A DNA stretch of 47,511 nucleotides, from the NCBI GenBank assembly GCA_945902955.1, contig CAMDNO010000013.1, positions 1 through 47,511 of the forward strand, written 5' to 3'. This stretch comes from Porphyromonas cangingivalis. Lineage in GTDB: Bacteria > Bacteroidota > Bacteroidia > Bacteroidales > Paludibacteraceae. Shown here piece after piece: positions 26,987 to 35,786 of this stretch (position 1 is its first letter; each line of letters begins with the position of its first letter). The position numbers were made by a program, and so were the translations under genes. The notes under the pieces were generated by a model. That model was given only the letters and a program-made list of their open reading frames with translations. It was not told the origin of the DNA and made no database searches.

Positions 26987-29792
26987 ACAATTAAGCCCGC
27001 ATCAACAAAAATACATAGCTTGGGAACTTACCCGCAAACGCAGTGCTGCCGACGAAGATAAATTCACCGGCGTGCTTGCCGAGGCGCAAGTGGACCTCAA
27101 TCCGCATCAGGTGGAAGCCGCATTGTTTGCTTTTCGGTCGCCACTGAGCATGGGTGCAATTTTGGCCGACGAAGTGGGATTGGGAAAAACCATCGAAGCT
27201 GCTTTGGTTATTAGTCAGCATTGGGCTGAGCGCCGCCGTCACATTTTGATTATTGCACCGCCCACATTGCGCAAACAGTGGAGTGCCGAACTCGACGAGA
27301 AGTTTTTTCTGCCTTCGCTGATTGTCGAAAAAAAGAGTTTTGGCGCCATTCTGAATGAATCGTACCAAAATCCGTTCGACACAACGCACAAAATTATTAT
27401 TTGCTCTTATCCTTTTGCTGTAAAACAAATACAACATATTCAGCGTGTTGCGTGGGATTTGGTAATAATGGACGAAGCGCACAAATTGCGCAATGTGTAC
27501 AAAAACAACAAAACGGGATTGGTGCTGAAAACCGGATTGCTCCCGTTCAAAAAACTACTGCTCACCGCCACTCCGCTCCAAAACGACATTAAAGAATTGT
27601 ATGGGCTCATTTCCATTATCGACGACAATTATTTTGGTGGATTGAAAAGTTTCGCCAACCAATATAATAAAATTGCCATACGCGATACCGACATTTACAG
27701 CGAACTTCGGCAGCGCATTCGTCCGCTATTGCACCGCACTCTACGCAGCGATGTGCAGGAATTTGTGAAATACACCAAACGTTCGGCTATGGTGCAGGAG
27801 TATTTTCCGAGCGATACGGAAATGGAACTTTCAGAAGCCATACACACTTATTTGCAAAAAGAAGATAGCTATGGTTTGCCCCGCAGTCAGCGAAACCTGA
27901 TTTCACTGGTGCTTTTCAAACTATTGGCATCTTCCAGTTTTGCCATTGCAGGCACATTGGATACCATTATCAAACGACTCCAAAAAATTATTGAAACACA
28001 CAACGATAGTCAGAATTTAGCGCAAACCATCGGCGACGATTTCGAAGAATTAGACGATTATGCTGAAGAATGGTTGGATGATGAAGAGGAAGACGAAACA
28101 AACGGTGACGAACCGGAAACGAAAGCTGCAAAAGAATATACAGCCGATGAAATTGAAGCCATTGAAGCTGAAATCGCAGAATTGGAAACCATTTATCAAT
28201 TGGCATTGAGCATAAGCACCAACAGCAAAGGCGATTGTCTGCTTCGGGCACTGGAATTGGGTTTCGATAATATGCGTAAAATGAAAGCGCCACAAAAAGC
28301 ATTGATTTTTACCGAAAGCACCCGTACACAACAGTATATTCATCAATTGCTGGAGGAAAACGGTTATGCCGGAAAAACAGTTTTATTTAATGGCAGCAAC
28401 ACTGACCCGAAATCGAAAGAAGTTTTTGCTAATTGGCTGAAAGCGAACAAGGAAACGGGCAAAATAACTGAATCGGCAACCGCCAACAAACGACAAGCTT
28501 TGGTCGATTATTTCCGCAACGAAGCGCAGATAATGATAGCAACCGAAGCGGCTGCCGAAGGTATAAACCTGCAATTCTGCTCTTTGTTGGTAAATTACGA
28601 TTTGCCCTGGAATCCGCAACGTGTAGAGCAGCGCATAGGACGTTGCCACCGATACGGACAGAAATACGATGTGGTGGTTATCAACTTTATAAATAAAAAT
28701 AACCGTGCCGACCAACGTGTGTACGAATTGTTAGAGAGCAAATTTGAATTGTTCAAAGGCGTATTCGATGCCAGCGACGAGGTGCTGGGAACAATAGAAA
28801 ATACCCTCGATTTCGAAAAACGAATTCTCCGTATTTATCAAAAATGCCGCACTACAGCCGAAATAGATTTGGCGTTCAACCAATTGGAGCAAGAAATGGA
28901 AACGTCGATTTCCGAAACCATACAGCAAACAAAAGCGTCGCTCCTCGAACATTTCGACGAGGAAGTAATTAACAAACTGCGCATTAGCAAAGTAAAACAT
29001 GCCGAAAATTTAACGCAATATCAAAAGTTATTGTGGTTGCTTACGCATTCCATGCTTCCCGAAACGGTAAAAATTCCTGTAAACTATCGCACCACACACC
29101 CATTGGCAGAGCAACTGCTGCAACAAGCCAAAAACACGCCAACACCCTACACCGAAATTGCTTTTGATTACACGCACCATACTTCCAAAATTAGTATTGT
29201 GCAGCAAAACATCCATAATTCCGGTTGGTTGGCAGTGCGGATAGCACGGTTTAGCGCACTCAACGATAGCGAGGAACATATATTGATAGCTGCCACCGAC
29301 AAAAAAGGGAATGCATTGGAAGATGATTTTGCGCAACGATTACTGACAATTTCGTCTGTAAATCAGCAAAATGCAAACGATGAAAAGTCTGTAACTGATT
29401 CCATTTATAGTTTACTGGCAAAAAAACAAGATGATTTGGCTGACAAAGTGGAGCTACGCAATGGCGATTTGCTCACATCCGAAATACAAAAAATAGAAAA
29501 TTGGGCGGAAGATAACCGAAAGGAATTGCAGCGCAGTTTGGGCGATTTGGACAAAGAAATAGAAGAAAAAAATCAGGCTTTTATTCGCGAGCGCAATATC
29601 CGTCAAAAACTGACACTGCAAAAAGAAAAAGATGCCATTGTGGAAAAACGCGACAATGCTTGGCGCGACTACGACCGCAAACGCGAAGAACTGAAACGCG
29701 ACAAAAACAAACTCATACAATCGCTCTATGTGCTTGCCGACCAGCAACTGGAAGTGGTGGATGAGTTTGTGATAGGGTGGAAAGTGATATGA
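26982..29792 (+). CDS. SNF2-family helicase-like ATPase of the restriction cluster
   Basis: 936-residue superfamily 2 ATPase of the SNF2/RapA type, expected to translocate on double-stranded DNA. Motif I is ILADEVGLGKTIEAAL (about residues 60-75), the DEAH box is LVIMDEAHKLRN near residue 160, and motif III is LLTATPLQND. The C-terminal helicase half has KALIFTESTRTQQYI, IATEAAAEGINLQF and the arginine-finger motif VEQRIGRCHRYGQ. A long acidic stretch lies near residues 350-385, and a coiled coil of about 110 residues ends the protein. The frame begins at TTG 26982. An ATG at 26953 would join it if the A6 run (26973-26978) had one more A, so the true start is unsure. Mod and Res follow. Confidence 0.9.
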   Translation: MVQLSPHQQKYIAWELTRKRSAADEDKFTGVLAEAQVDLNPHQVEAALFAFRSPLSMGAILADEVGLGKTIEAALVISQHWAERRRHILIIAPPTLRKQWSAELDEKFFLPSLIVEKKSFGAILNESYQNPFDTTHKIIICSYPFAVKQIQHIQRVAWDLVIMDEAHKLRNVYKNNKTGLVLKTGLLPFKKLLLTATPLQNDIKELYGLISIIDDNYFGGLKSFANQYNKIAIRDTDIYSELRQRIRPLLHRTLRSDVQEFVKYTKRSAMVQEYFPSDTEMELSEAIHTYLQKEDSYGLPRSQRNLISLVLFKLLASSSFAIAGTLDTIIKRLQKIIETHNDSQNLAQTIGDDFEELDDYAEEWLDDEEEDETNGDEPETKAAKEYTADEIEAIEAEIAELETIYQLALSISTNSKGDCLLRALELGFDNMRKMKAPQKALIFTESTRTQQYIHQLLEENGYAGKTVLFNGSNTDPKSKEVFANWLKANKETGKITESATANKRQALVDYFRNEAQIMIATEAAAEGINLQFCSLLVNYDLPWNPQRVEQRIGRCHRYGQKYDVVVINFINKNNRADQRVYELLESKFELFKGVFDASDEVLGTIENTLDFEKRILRIYQKCRTTAEIDLAFNQLEQEMETSISETIQQTKASLLEHFDEEVINKLRISKVKHAENLTQYQKLLWLLTHSMLPETVKIPVNYRTTHPLAEQLLQQAKNTPTPYTEIAFDYTHHTSKISIVQQNIHNSGWLAVRIARFSALNDSEEHILIAATDKKGNALEDDFAQRLLTISSVNQQNANDEKSVTDSIYSLLAKKQDDLADKVELRNGDLLTSEIQKIENWAEDNRKELQRSLGDLDKEIEEKNQAFIRERNIRQKLTLQKEKDAIVEKRDNAWRDYDRKREELKRDKNKLIQSLYVLADQQLEVVDEFVIGWKVI

Positions 29793-29809
29793 ACACTGCC
29801 CCCAACCCC

Positions 29810-30184
29810 TCCCGACACATCGGGATAAATGGCAGGGAGTAAGATGAGAAAAGTTGAATTGGATTGGCCTTTAGGCCATTCTAAATGAATTAGATAGAAT
29901 ATGGGCTTTAGCCAAATGAATAAAAGAAGAATTTGGCTAAAGCCAATACAATGAATAAATATTTTTATCCTCCAGCTAAAGCAGGAGGCAATTCAAAAGC
30001 AGGAGGCAATTGATAAGCTCAAACCTAACAGGTTTTTGAAACCTGTTAGGTCTTGATGAATAGAAACTTGACATGAATTGAATTGGGCTTTAGCCCATTC
30101 ATAAGAAAGAATAATACAAAATGGCTTTAGCCAAAAATATTAAAAGATTATAAATATCAGGTCTTCAAGTCCCCCCGTGGGGGA
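29810..30184. repeat. Cluster of small dispersed palindromes between SNF2 and mod genes
   Basis: The 420-bp gap has no gene but many hairpins: TCCCGA-CACA-TCGGGA (29810-29825), TGGCCT-TTAGGCCA (29865-29878), TTGGCTAAAGCCAA (29933-29946), CCTCCAGCTAAAGCAGGAGG (29969-29988) with a partial second copy to 30011, CCTAACAGGTTT with its complement (30024-30050), TGGGCTTTAGCCCA (30084-30097), TGGCTTTAGCCA (30122-30133) and TCCCCCCGTGGGGGA (30170-30184). Relatives recur at 35407-35459 and 41047-41079. Confidence 0.85.
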
Positions 30185-30212
30185 TTTAGGGGGCTTTTAA
30201 CAAACAACAAAC

Positions 30213-32246
30213 ATGTCCAACCTCACCCTTTTTCAGGAGCTGGAAAATCTTCTCCGCCCACACAGTCAATATTGCACCGAAGATGGTGTATTGCTCAAAA
30301 ACAGCGTAGTAGAAGCGGCATTGCAGCTTCGCCCCGATTTGTTGAAACTCATTTTGAGCAACGAAAAGCTAAAAAACAATTTCTTTACCGATGTGGATGG
30401 GCTGTTTGTGTTCGACAAAGTGCGTTTCCAAAAGTTTGTAATGAACAAACGCTTTTTGCCCGACTCGTACACCAGTTTCAAAAACAAAATTGGACTGACA
30501 ACCGACGAGGGCGATTTTCTGTCCGAAAGCCGCGAAGTGGTGCTCTCGTGGCCTTACAAAGACTGTGTGCTCGAAGGTGGACAAACCAAAGAAGATGCTA
30601 AACGCAATGAAGTATTTTGGAACGAAATACTAGCACCCGACGAAATAAACCGCCTCACCGAACCCAAAGTATTGACCAAATTCAAAAAGTACGATGCCGA
30701 AGGAGAGCACAAATTGGAAAGCATTTCCAAAGCCGACAACCTGATTATCAAGGGAAATAACCTCTTGGCTTTGCATAGTTTAAAGAAAAACTATGCCGGA
30801 CAGGTGAAGCTGATTTATATTGACCCGCCATATAATACGGGAAGTGATGGATTTCAGTATAACGACAATTTTAATCATGCAAGTTGGTATACTTTTATGA
30901 AAAACAGATTAACAATTTCAAAAAAATTACTTTCAATAAATGGAATTATTTGCGTTCATTGTAGTTTTCATGAATTTGGATATTTAAAACTTATAATGGA
31001 TGAATTATATCCAAAATCTCTATGCACATTCAATATTCAAGTAAGACACCCTGATAGAATTTTAACAGGCGATAAAGAGTTTAATGATATTCTCGAGTAT
31101 ACCTTATTATACAGTAACAATCCAGATGGTAAAATGCCTAAACGTATTGAAAACAAAACAGATGATGAGTATGTATATAAGGTTAGTGAGTTGGGAGAAC
31201 CTGAAATTAAATATTTTGGAGATAAGAAAGTTGAGGTTTTTACACCTGATAAATACAGTATTTCTATTGAGCCTCCTAATGCTTTTCTTTCCAAAAAGAT
31301 TAGTATAAGAGGTTCAATTAGGGAAAAAAATAGTAGCGGTAGGATTTATGTGAAATATATTGAACAAATTGCAAATAATTACCCATCAGAAACCATATTC
31401 AAAATTGAAAATATGGGTGATGATTGTTTTGGATTTAGATACTTTTATACACCACCTAAAGGCAACATTAATGGGGGTTATTATCAAGGAAAACCACAAA
31501 GTTCAGATGTTACAGAAAAACCTTATCCAAACTTTTACAATTTTGAAAAAGAATATAATAATGTATCTTCTGAAGGTGGTGTAGAATTTAGGAATGGTAA
31601 AAAACCAGAAGATTACATTAAATTTTTAATAAGTATTTTTTCAAACGAAAACGACCTTATTCTCGATTACCACCTCGGCAGCGGCACCACCGCAGCCGTA
31701 GCCCACAAAATGGGTCGCCGATATATTGGTATTGAGCAAATGGATTATATCGAAACAGTGGCTGTGGAGCGATTAAAGAAAGTAATTGGCACCAAAACGG
31801 AAGTAATAGAAAAGACGGAGCAGCAAGGCAGATTGGATTTTGTAGCAGAACCAACCGTAACCTATCAAACAAGCAATTACGACCAAGGCGGTATTTCCAA
31901 AGCCGTAAATTGGCAAGGAGGCGGTTCGTTTGTTTATTGCGAGTTAGCGCAAGCTAATCAGGAATTTGCTGATAAAATACTGAACAGCAGCAACAAAGAT
32001 GAACTAACCGAAATCTGGCAACAACTGCAAGAAACCGGTTTTTTGAGTTGGAAAATTAACCCACACCAGATTGACGAAAATGCCGAAGATTTTGCAGCTT
32101 TGTCGGTCGAAGATACACAGAAATTCCTGCTCGAAGCATTGGATAAAAACCTTTTGTATGTGCCCTTGTCGGAAATCGACAATCAGGAATTTGGCATTTC
32201 GCAAGATGATAAACGATTAAATGCACAGTTCTATGGCAAAGCGTAA
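30213..32246 (+). CDS. Type III DNA methyltransferase (Mod), beta class
   Basis: 677-residue adenine-N6-type DNA methyltransferase that would recognise the target site and protect host DNA, and give specificity to Res. Motif order is that of the beta class: the catalytic LIYIDPPYNTGSD (DPPY at residues 204-207) comes first. The SAM-binding DYHLGSGTTAAVAHKMGRRYIGIE follows near residue 485. The region between, about residues 215-480, is the target-recognition domain. It is encoded by DNA clearly more AT-rich than either end of the gene, suggesting exchange. Family length is normal. The last 14 bases overlap the likely Res start. Confidence 0.93.
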   Translation: MSNLTLFQELENLLRPHSQYCTEDGVLLKNSVVEAALQLRPDLLKLILSNEKLKNNFFTDVDGLFVFDKVRFQKFVMNKRFLPDSYTSFKNKIGLTTDEGDFLSESREVVLSWPYKDCVLEGGQTKEDAKRNEVFWNEILAPDEINRLTEPKVLTKFKKYDAEGEHKLESISKADNLIIKGNNLLALHSLKKNYAGQVKLIYIDPPYNTGSDGFQYNDNFNHASWYTFMKNRLTISKKLLSINGIICVHCSFHEFGYLKLIMDELYPKSLCTFNIQVRHPDRILTGDKEFNDILEYTLLYSNNPDGKMPKRIENKTDDEYVYKVSELGEPEIKYFGDKKVEVFTPDKYSISIEPPNAFLSKKISIRGSIREKNSSGRIYVKYIEQIANNYPSETIFKIENMGDDCFGFRYFYTPPKGNINGGYYQGKPQSSDVTEKPYPNFYNFEKEYNNVSSEGGVEFRNGKKPEDYIKFLISIFSNENDLILDYHLGSGTTAAVAHKMGRRYIGIEQMDYIETVAVERLKKVIGTKTEVIEKTEQQGRLDFVAEPTVTYQTSNYDQGGISKAVNWQGGGSFVYCELAQANQEFADKILNSSNKDELTEIWQQLQETGFLSWKINPHQIDENAEDFAALSVEDTQKFLLEALDKNLLYVPLSEIDNQEFGISQDDKRLNAQFYGKA

Positions 32247-34908
32247 TACCGAGGTGCCGCAAGTGGCGCACAAAAATTTGCAGGATGTTTTGAAGGAGGA
32301 GTTTGGCAAACGAACCATCGAAAATACGCCATTGCCAACGTATTTTACCCAATCGCTCAATCCGGCTATGAAGTTACGCCCCTACCAAGAGGAGTGTTAC
32401 AAATACTTTATTACCTATTGGGAAAATGCTTTTGTGGGAAAAGACCGCCGACCACAATTGTTGTTTCACATGGCTACGGGTAGTGGTAAAACGCTGATAA
32501 TGGCGGGTGTGATGCTTTATTTATTCGAAAAAGGCTATCGCAATTTCTTGTTTTTTGTGCCGAGTACCAACATTATCGAAAAAACAAAAGAGAATTTTCT
32601 GAATCAGGCTTCGCCAAAATACCTCTTTGCGCCCGCAATTGCAATGGGCGACAAACGCATTGAGATAAAAATGGTAGATAATTTTCAGGGCGTGGACGAT
32701 GGTTGTATAAATTTGTGCCTTACAAGTACGCAAGGTTTGCATACTTCACTCAACACACCCAAAGAAAACAGTCTGACTTATGATGATTTTGCGCAACACA
32801 AAATAGTGTTGATTTCGGACGAAGCGCACCACATAAACACCGCCACCAAAAAAGGAAAAGATACGCAGGCAAGTTTCGACTTTGGCGATGAAAGTTCCGA
32901 CGATTGGGAAACTACCGTGATGCGCATTTTCAATGCCGACAATGAAACTTCTCAGCCCAATGTATTGTTGGAGTTTACAGCAACTGCCGATTTAACGGAT
33001 GGGAATATTGCCGAAAAATACAGCAACAAAGTGATTTTTGATTATCCGCTCAAAAAGTTTCGCGAAGATGGTTATTCCAAAGATATTGAAGTGGTGCAAA
33101 GCGACCTCTCGCCTATCGACCGCGCCATTCAAACCGTGGTTCTGAGTCAATACAAGCGCAAGTTATTTGCCGCTATTGGTCAGGATATTAAGCCGGTAAT
33201 GATGCTCAAATCCAAAACAATCAAAGAAAACAAGGAGTTTTTCGATTTGTTTGTCGAAACGGTTAAAAAGATTTCGGCAAGCGATTTAGATAAAATCAGG
33301 CACAATGCCACCGGCGATATTAGCGAAGCATTCCGCTTTTTCGACGAACACAAAGTGGATTCCGATAATTTGTTGTTGGAACTAAAAGAAGATTTTAAAG
33401 TAGAAAATCTTTTGCTGGTTGATGGCAATACAATTACAGCCGAAAAGCAATTGAAACTGAACTCGCTCGAAGCCAAAGACAATGAGTTTAGGGCTGTTTT
33501 TGCAGTGGATATGCTCAACGAAGGTTGGGATGTGCTGAATTTGTACGACATTGTACGCTTGTACGAAACCCGCGATGCCAAAGATGGAAAGCCCGGAAAA
33601 ACCACCATGCAAGAAGCGCAATTGATAGGTCGAGGTGCGCGATACATGCCTTTTTCATCGCCCGAAGGCGATAAACCAACGGGGCAGCGCAAGTACGACG
33701 ACGATATTACCAACCGATTACGAGCGGTAGAGAAACTGCATTATCACAGTGCCAGTAATCCGCGCTACATTTCGGAATTGCAAACAGCCATGATAAGTAC
33801 CGGTATTGTAGCCGAAAAATCGAAAATCATAAAACTAAAACTGAAAGAGAGTTTCAGAAAATCGAAACTTTTCAACGATGGATATTATTTTGTAAACGAC
33901 CAAGAAGCTTATTTGGTAAACGAAAATGTAAATTCGTTTGGCGAAAACATTCTGAAAAATCCGTTCAAAGTCCGCATAAAAAGTGGCGAAATGAAATCGA
34001 GTTTGGTATTTGAGAAACAAAGCAATGCCATTGACACAGATACGCTGAAAACCATTAATATTCAAATGTCAGAATTGGGAAATCACATTCTCCGTGCTGC
34101 CATAAATCGGTTAGAAAGCTACAAGTTTTCGGCGCTGAAGGAATCATTTCCTTCGTTACCATCCATCAAGTATTTTATCGAATCGGAAAGTTATTTAGCT
34201 AAACTATCTATCACAGTTTCGGGGCGCGAGGAAGTATTGCGCAACTTGTCGCAAAGCAATAAATTAGGAATTGCCACCGAAGTTTTACGCCAGATTGAGC
34301 CCATGTTAAGCAAATCGGGCGTTGGCATTCGTGGCACTAAGCGTTTTACTGCCAAGAGTTTGCGCGACAAAATAAAGGACAAAGAAATAAAAGTTTCGTT
34401 GGATGGTTCGGACGATAAAGAATTTGGCAAATCGATGAAAGAATCGGCTAACTTATTTCTAACCACCGACCTTAGCAAACAACATTGGTATGCTTTCGAC
34501 GATTGTTACGGCACTTCGGAGGAAAAGCATTTAGTAAAGTACATTGAATCGCTTTACCCCAAACTCAAAACCAAATACGACGAAATTTACCTTGTACGAA
34601 ACGAGCGTGAAATAAAAATTTACAATTTTGATAATGGCGATGCATTTGAGCCTGATTTTCTGCTATTTATGCAACTGAAAAAAGAAGAAAACAGATACGA
34701 CAACATCCAAATTTTTATAGAACCAAAAGGGGGTCATTTGGTAGCAAACGACAAATGGAAAGAAAATTTTATGCTCCGATTAAAAGAAGAATCTATCATC
34801 AACTTTTCAACTCACATTGGCGATTATCAAATTTGGGGACTGCCATTTTACACCAATCAAAATCAAATGGAGTTTGATAGAGAAATGAAAAAACAGTTTT
34901 TAGCGTAA
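32233..34908 (+). CDS. Type III restriction subunit (Res), helicase-nuclease
   Basis: Restriction partner of Mod: a superfamily 2 ATPase that moves along DNA and cuts with a C-terminal nuclease. An upstream in-frame ATG at 32221 exists, but ATG 32233 (MAKRNTEVPQVAHKNL) overlaps the mod stop more tightly and gives about 891 residues. Walker A is FHMATGSGKTLIMAG (about residue 80), DEAH is LISDEAHHINT near residue 196, motif III is FTATADL, and motif VI is QLIGRGARYMPF. The nuclease core reads FEPDFLLF near residue 805 and then IFIEPKGGH near residue 829, a PD...ExK pattern, so the enzyme looks intact. It is translationally coupled to Mod. Confidence 0.92.
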   Translation: MAKRNTEVPQVAHKNLQDVLKEEFGKRTIENTPLPTYFTQSLNPAMKLRPYQEECYKYFITYWENAFVGKDRRPQLLFHMATGSGKTLIMAGVMLYLFEKGYRNFLFFVPSTNIIEKTKENFLNQASPKYLFAPAIAMGDKRIEIKMVDNFQGVDDGCINLCLTSTQGLHTSLNTPKENSLTYDDFAQHKIVLISDEAHHINTATKKGKDTQASFDFGDESSDDWETTVMRIFNADNETSQPNVLLEFTATADLTDGNIAEKYSNKVIFDYPLKKFREDGYSKDIEVVQSDLSPIDRAIQTVVLSQYKRKLFAAIGQDIKPVMMLKSKTIKENKEFFDLFVETVKKISASDLDKIRHNATGDISEAFRFFDEHKVDSDNLLLELKEDFKVENLLLVDGNTITAEKQLKLNSLEAKDNEFRAVFAVDMLNEGWDVLNLYDIVRLYETRDAKDGKPGKTTMQEAQLIGRGARYMPFSSPEGDKPTGQRKYDDDITNRLRAVEKLHYHSASNPRYISELQTAMISTGIVAEKSKIIKLKLKESFRKSKLFNDGYYFVNDQEAYLVNENVNSFGENILKNPFKVRIKSGEMKSSLVFEKQSNAIDTDTLKTINIQMSELGNHILRAAINRLESYKFSALKESFPSLPSIKYFIESESYLAKLSITVSGREEVLRNLSQSNKLGIATEVLRQIEPMLSKSGVGIRGTKRFTAKSLRDKIKDKEIKVSLDGSDDKEFGKSMKESANLFLTTDLSKQHWYAFDDCYGTSEEKHLVKYIESLYPKLKTKYDEIYLVRNEREIKIYNFDNGDAFEPDFLLFMQLKKEENRYDNIQIFIEPKGGHLVANDKWKENFMLRLKEESIINFSTHIGDYQIWGLPFYTNQNQMEFDREMKKQFLA

Positions 34909-34937
34909 AATTAAAAATACCATTTGCTGATCTTGTT

Positions 34938-34998
34938 CGACCCCCTTTCGGGGTCGTATAGTATGTGGTTTGTTTCATCCCCCAATTTTCATTGGGGG
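34938..34998. repeat. Two GC-rich hairpins after Res
   Basis: CGACCCC-CTTTC-GGGGTCG (34938-34956) and CCCCCAA-TTTTCA-TTGGGGG (34979-34998). Neither is followed by a T run, so they are dispersed palindromes rather than good terminators. The whole 34909-35756 gap lacks an intact gene: it holds these hairpins, other repeats and a gene fragment. Confidence 0.75.
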
Positions 34999-35325
34999 TT
35001 AAGCACATTTAACACCTCCGGCGTTTGAAGCATCAACAGATGTAAGTTATATTTCTCCCGTTGGTACCAATGACATAAATTAGTTAATTTTTGATTATCA
35101 GCAATATACATTCTTTGTCATTACCACATTTTACCACAAAATTTTTGGGGCGCAATCTCGAAAAGACAATGTTCATTTTGTGGTCAATAACCGTCGCCAA
35201 CATTTGTTGCATTACCCGATACGCATGGAACATCCCGTGCAACGGGAGTGAGGGATATAATATGTTCTCCAGATGGGATAAAGAAAAGGCATGAATTGGA
35301 TTGGATTGGATTGGGAGCCATTTAT

Positions 35326-35459
35326 CCCGCAATAGGCGGGAGCCCATTCTTAAAGAATAAATAGAGCATCAGGGCTTTAGCAAAAATAATTATAAAGATA
35401 GAATTTGACTAAAGCCAACAAAGACATATTCTCAAGCATCCTCCAGCTAAAGCTGGAGG
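35326..35459. repeat. Second cluster of dispersed palindromes
   Basis: CCCGC-AATAG-GCGGG (35326-35340), a GGGCTTTAGC half element near 35374, GACTAAAGCCAA near 35407 and the perfect hairpin CCTCCAGCTAAAGCTGGAGG (35440-35459) followed by CAATTGA. Order and sequence parallel the 29865-30011 cluster, so they are copies of the same element set. Confidence 0.8.
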
Positions 35460-35487
35460 CAATTGACACTATTTCTCCAAAACTATT

Positions 35488-35621
35488 GATGATTTCTACA
35501 ATCAACACGAACTTCCGAGCGGTTATTTAATTCTCACCCATTCGTCACCGATAAAAAGAAGCGTCAGTTAGAGGAAATCTCACAGAAACTAGGTTTGGAG
35601 TTGAAAGTGGAAGTGGTGTAA
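35488..35621 (+). pseudogene. Truncated, frameshifted copy of the small gene at 37911
   Basis: Reads DDFYNQHELPSGYLILTHS, then a one-base deletion (TCGTCACC here, TCGTCCACC in the other copy), then DKKKRQLEEISQKLGLELKVEVV and stop. This matches the C-terminal part of the 37911-38168 gene closely at the DNA level. The 5' half is missing and replaced by the dispersed CCTCCAGCT palindrome. With the other copy it brackets the AbiL-like pair. Confidence 0.85.
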
Positions 35622-35637
35622 GAAAGAATAGCACCAT

Positions 35638-35732
35638 GTGAAATTTTCACGGGCTGTCTAAATTATTAGGTAAATATTGCCACAAATGTAATAATATTTA
35701 AATAATCAGCTCATTGCCCGTGAAAATATCAC
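35638..35732. repeat. 17-bp imperfect inverted repeat upstream of the AbiL-like operon
   Basis: GTGAAATTTTCACGGGC (35638-35654) and GCCCGTGAAAATATCAC (35716-35732) are inverted with a single mismatch across 61 bp of AT-rich DNA. Each arm is partly self-palindromic (GTGAAATTTTCAC; CCGTGAAAATATCACGG). The right arm ends 19 bp before the -7 element of the operon, a plausible operator position. Confidence 0.75.
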
Positions 35733-35751
35733 GGATAATAAAAAATAGTTC

Positions 35752-35759
35752 TATCTTTG
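35752..35759 (+). promoter_or_regulatory. Promoter -7 element of the AbiL-like operon
   Basis: TATCTTTG (TAnnTTTG), 27 bp before the ATG at 35787. It lies just after the inverted repeat at 35638-35732. No -33 TTG is seen at normal spacing, which would fit an activator- or repressor-controlled promoter. Confidence 0.55.
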
Positions 35760-35786
35760 TCGCACAATCTTAAAAACAAAACAATC

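Noticed and set aside
26982..34908. DISARM or BREX system
   Set aside because: An SNF2 protein plus methylase suggested class 1 DISARM, but DrmA, DrmB and DrmC are absent; no PglZ, BrxC or Lon-like gene supports BREX. Mod and Res are clearly type III.
34938..34998. Terminators after Res
   Set aside because: The two strong hairpins have no T run after them and resemble dispersed palindromes found in other gaps.
35757..35786. TTG start for the RloA-type ATPase
   Set aside because: That TTG lies inside the -7 promoter box, so it cannot be translated from that promoter; ATG 35787 gives the usual family N-terminus.
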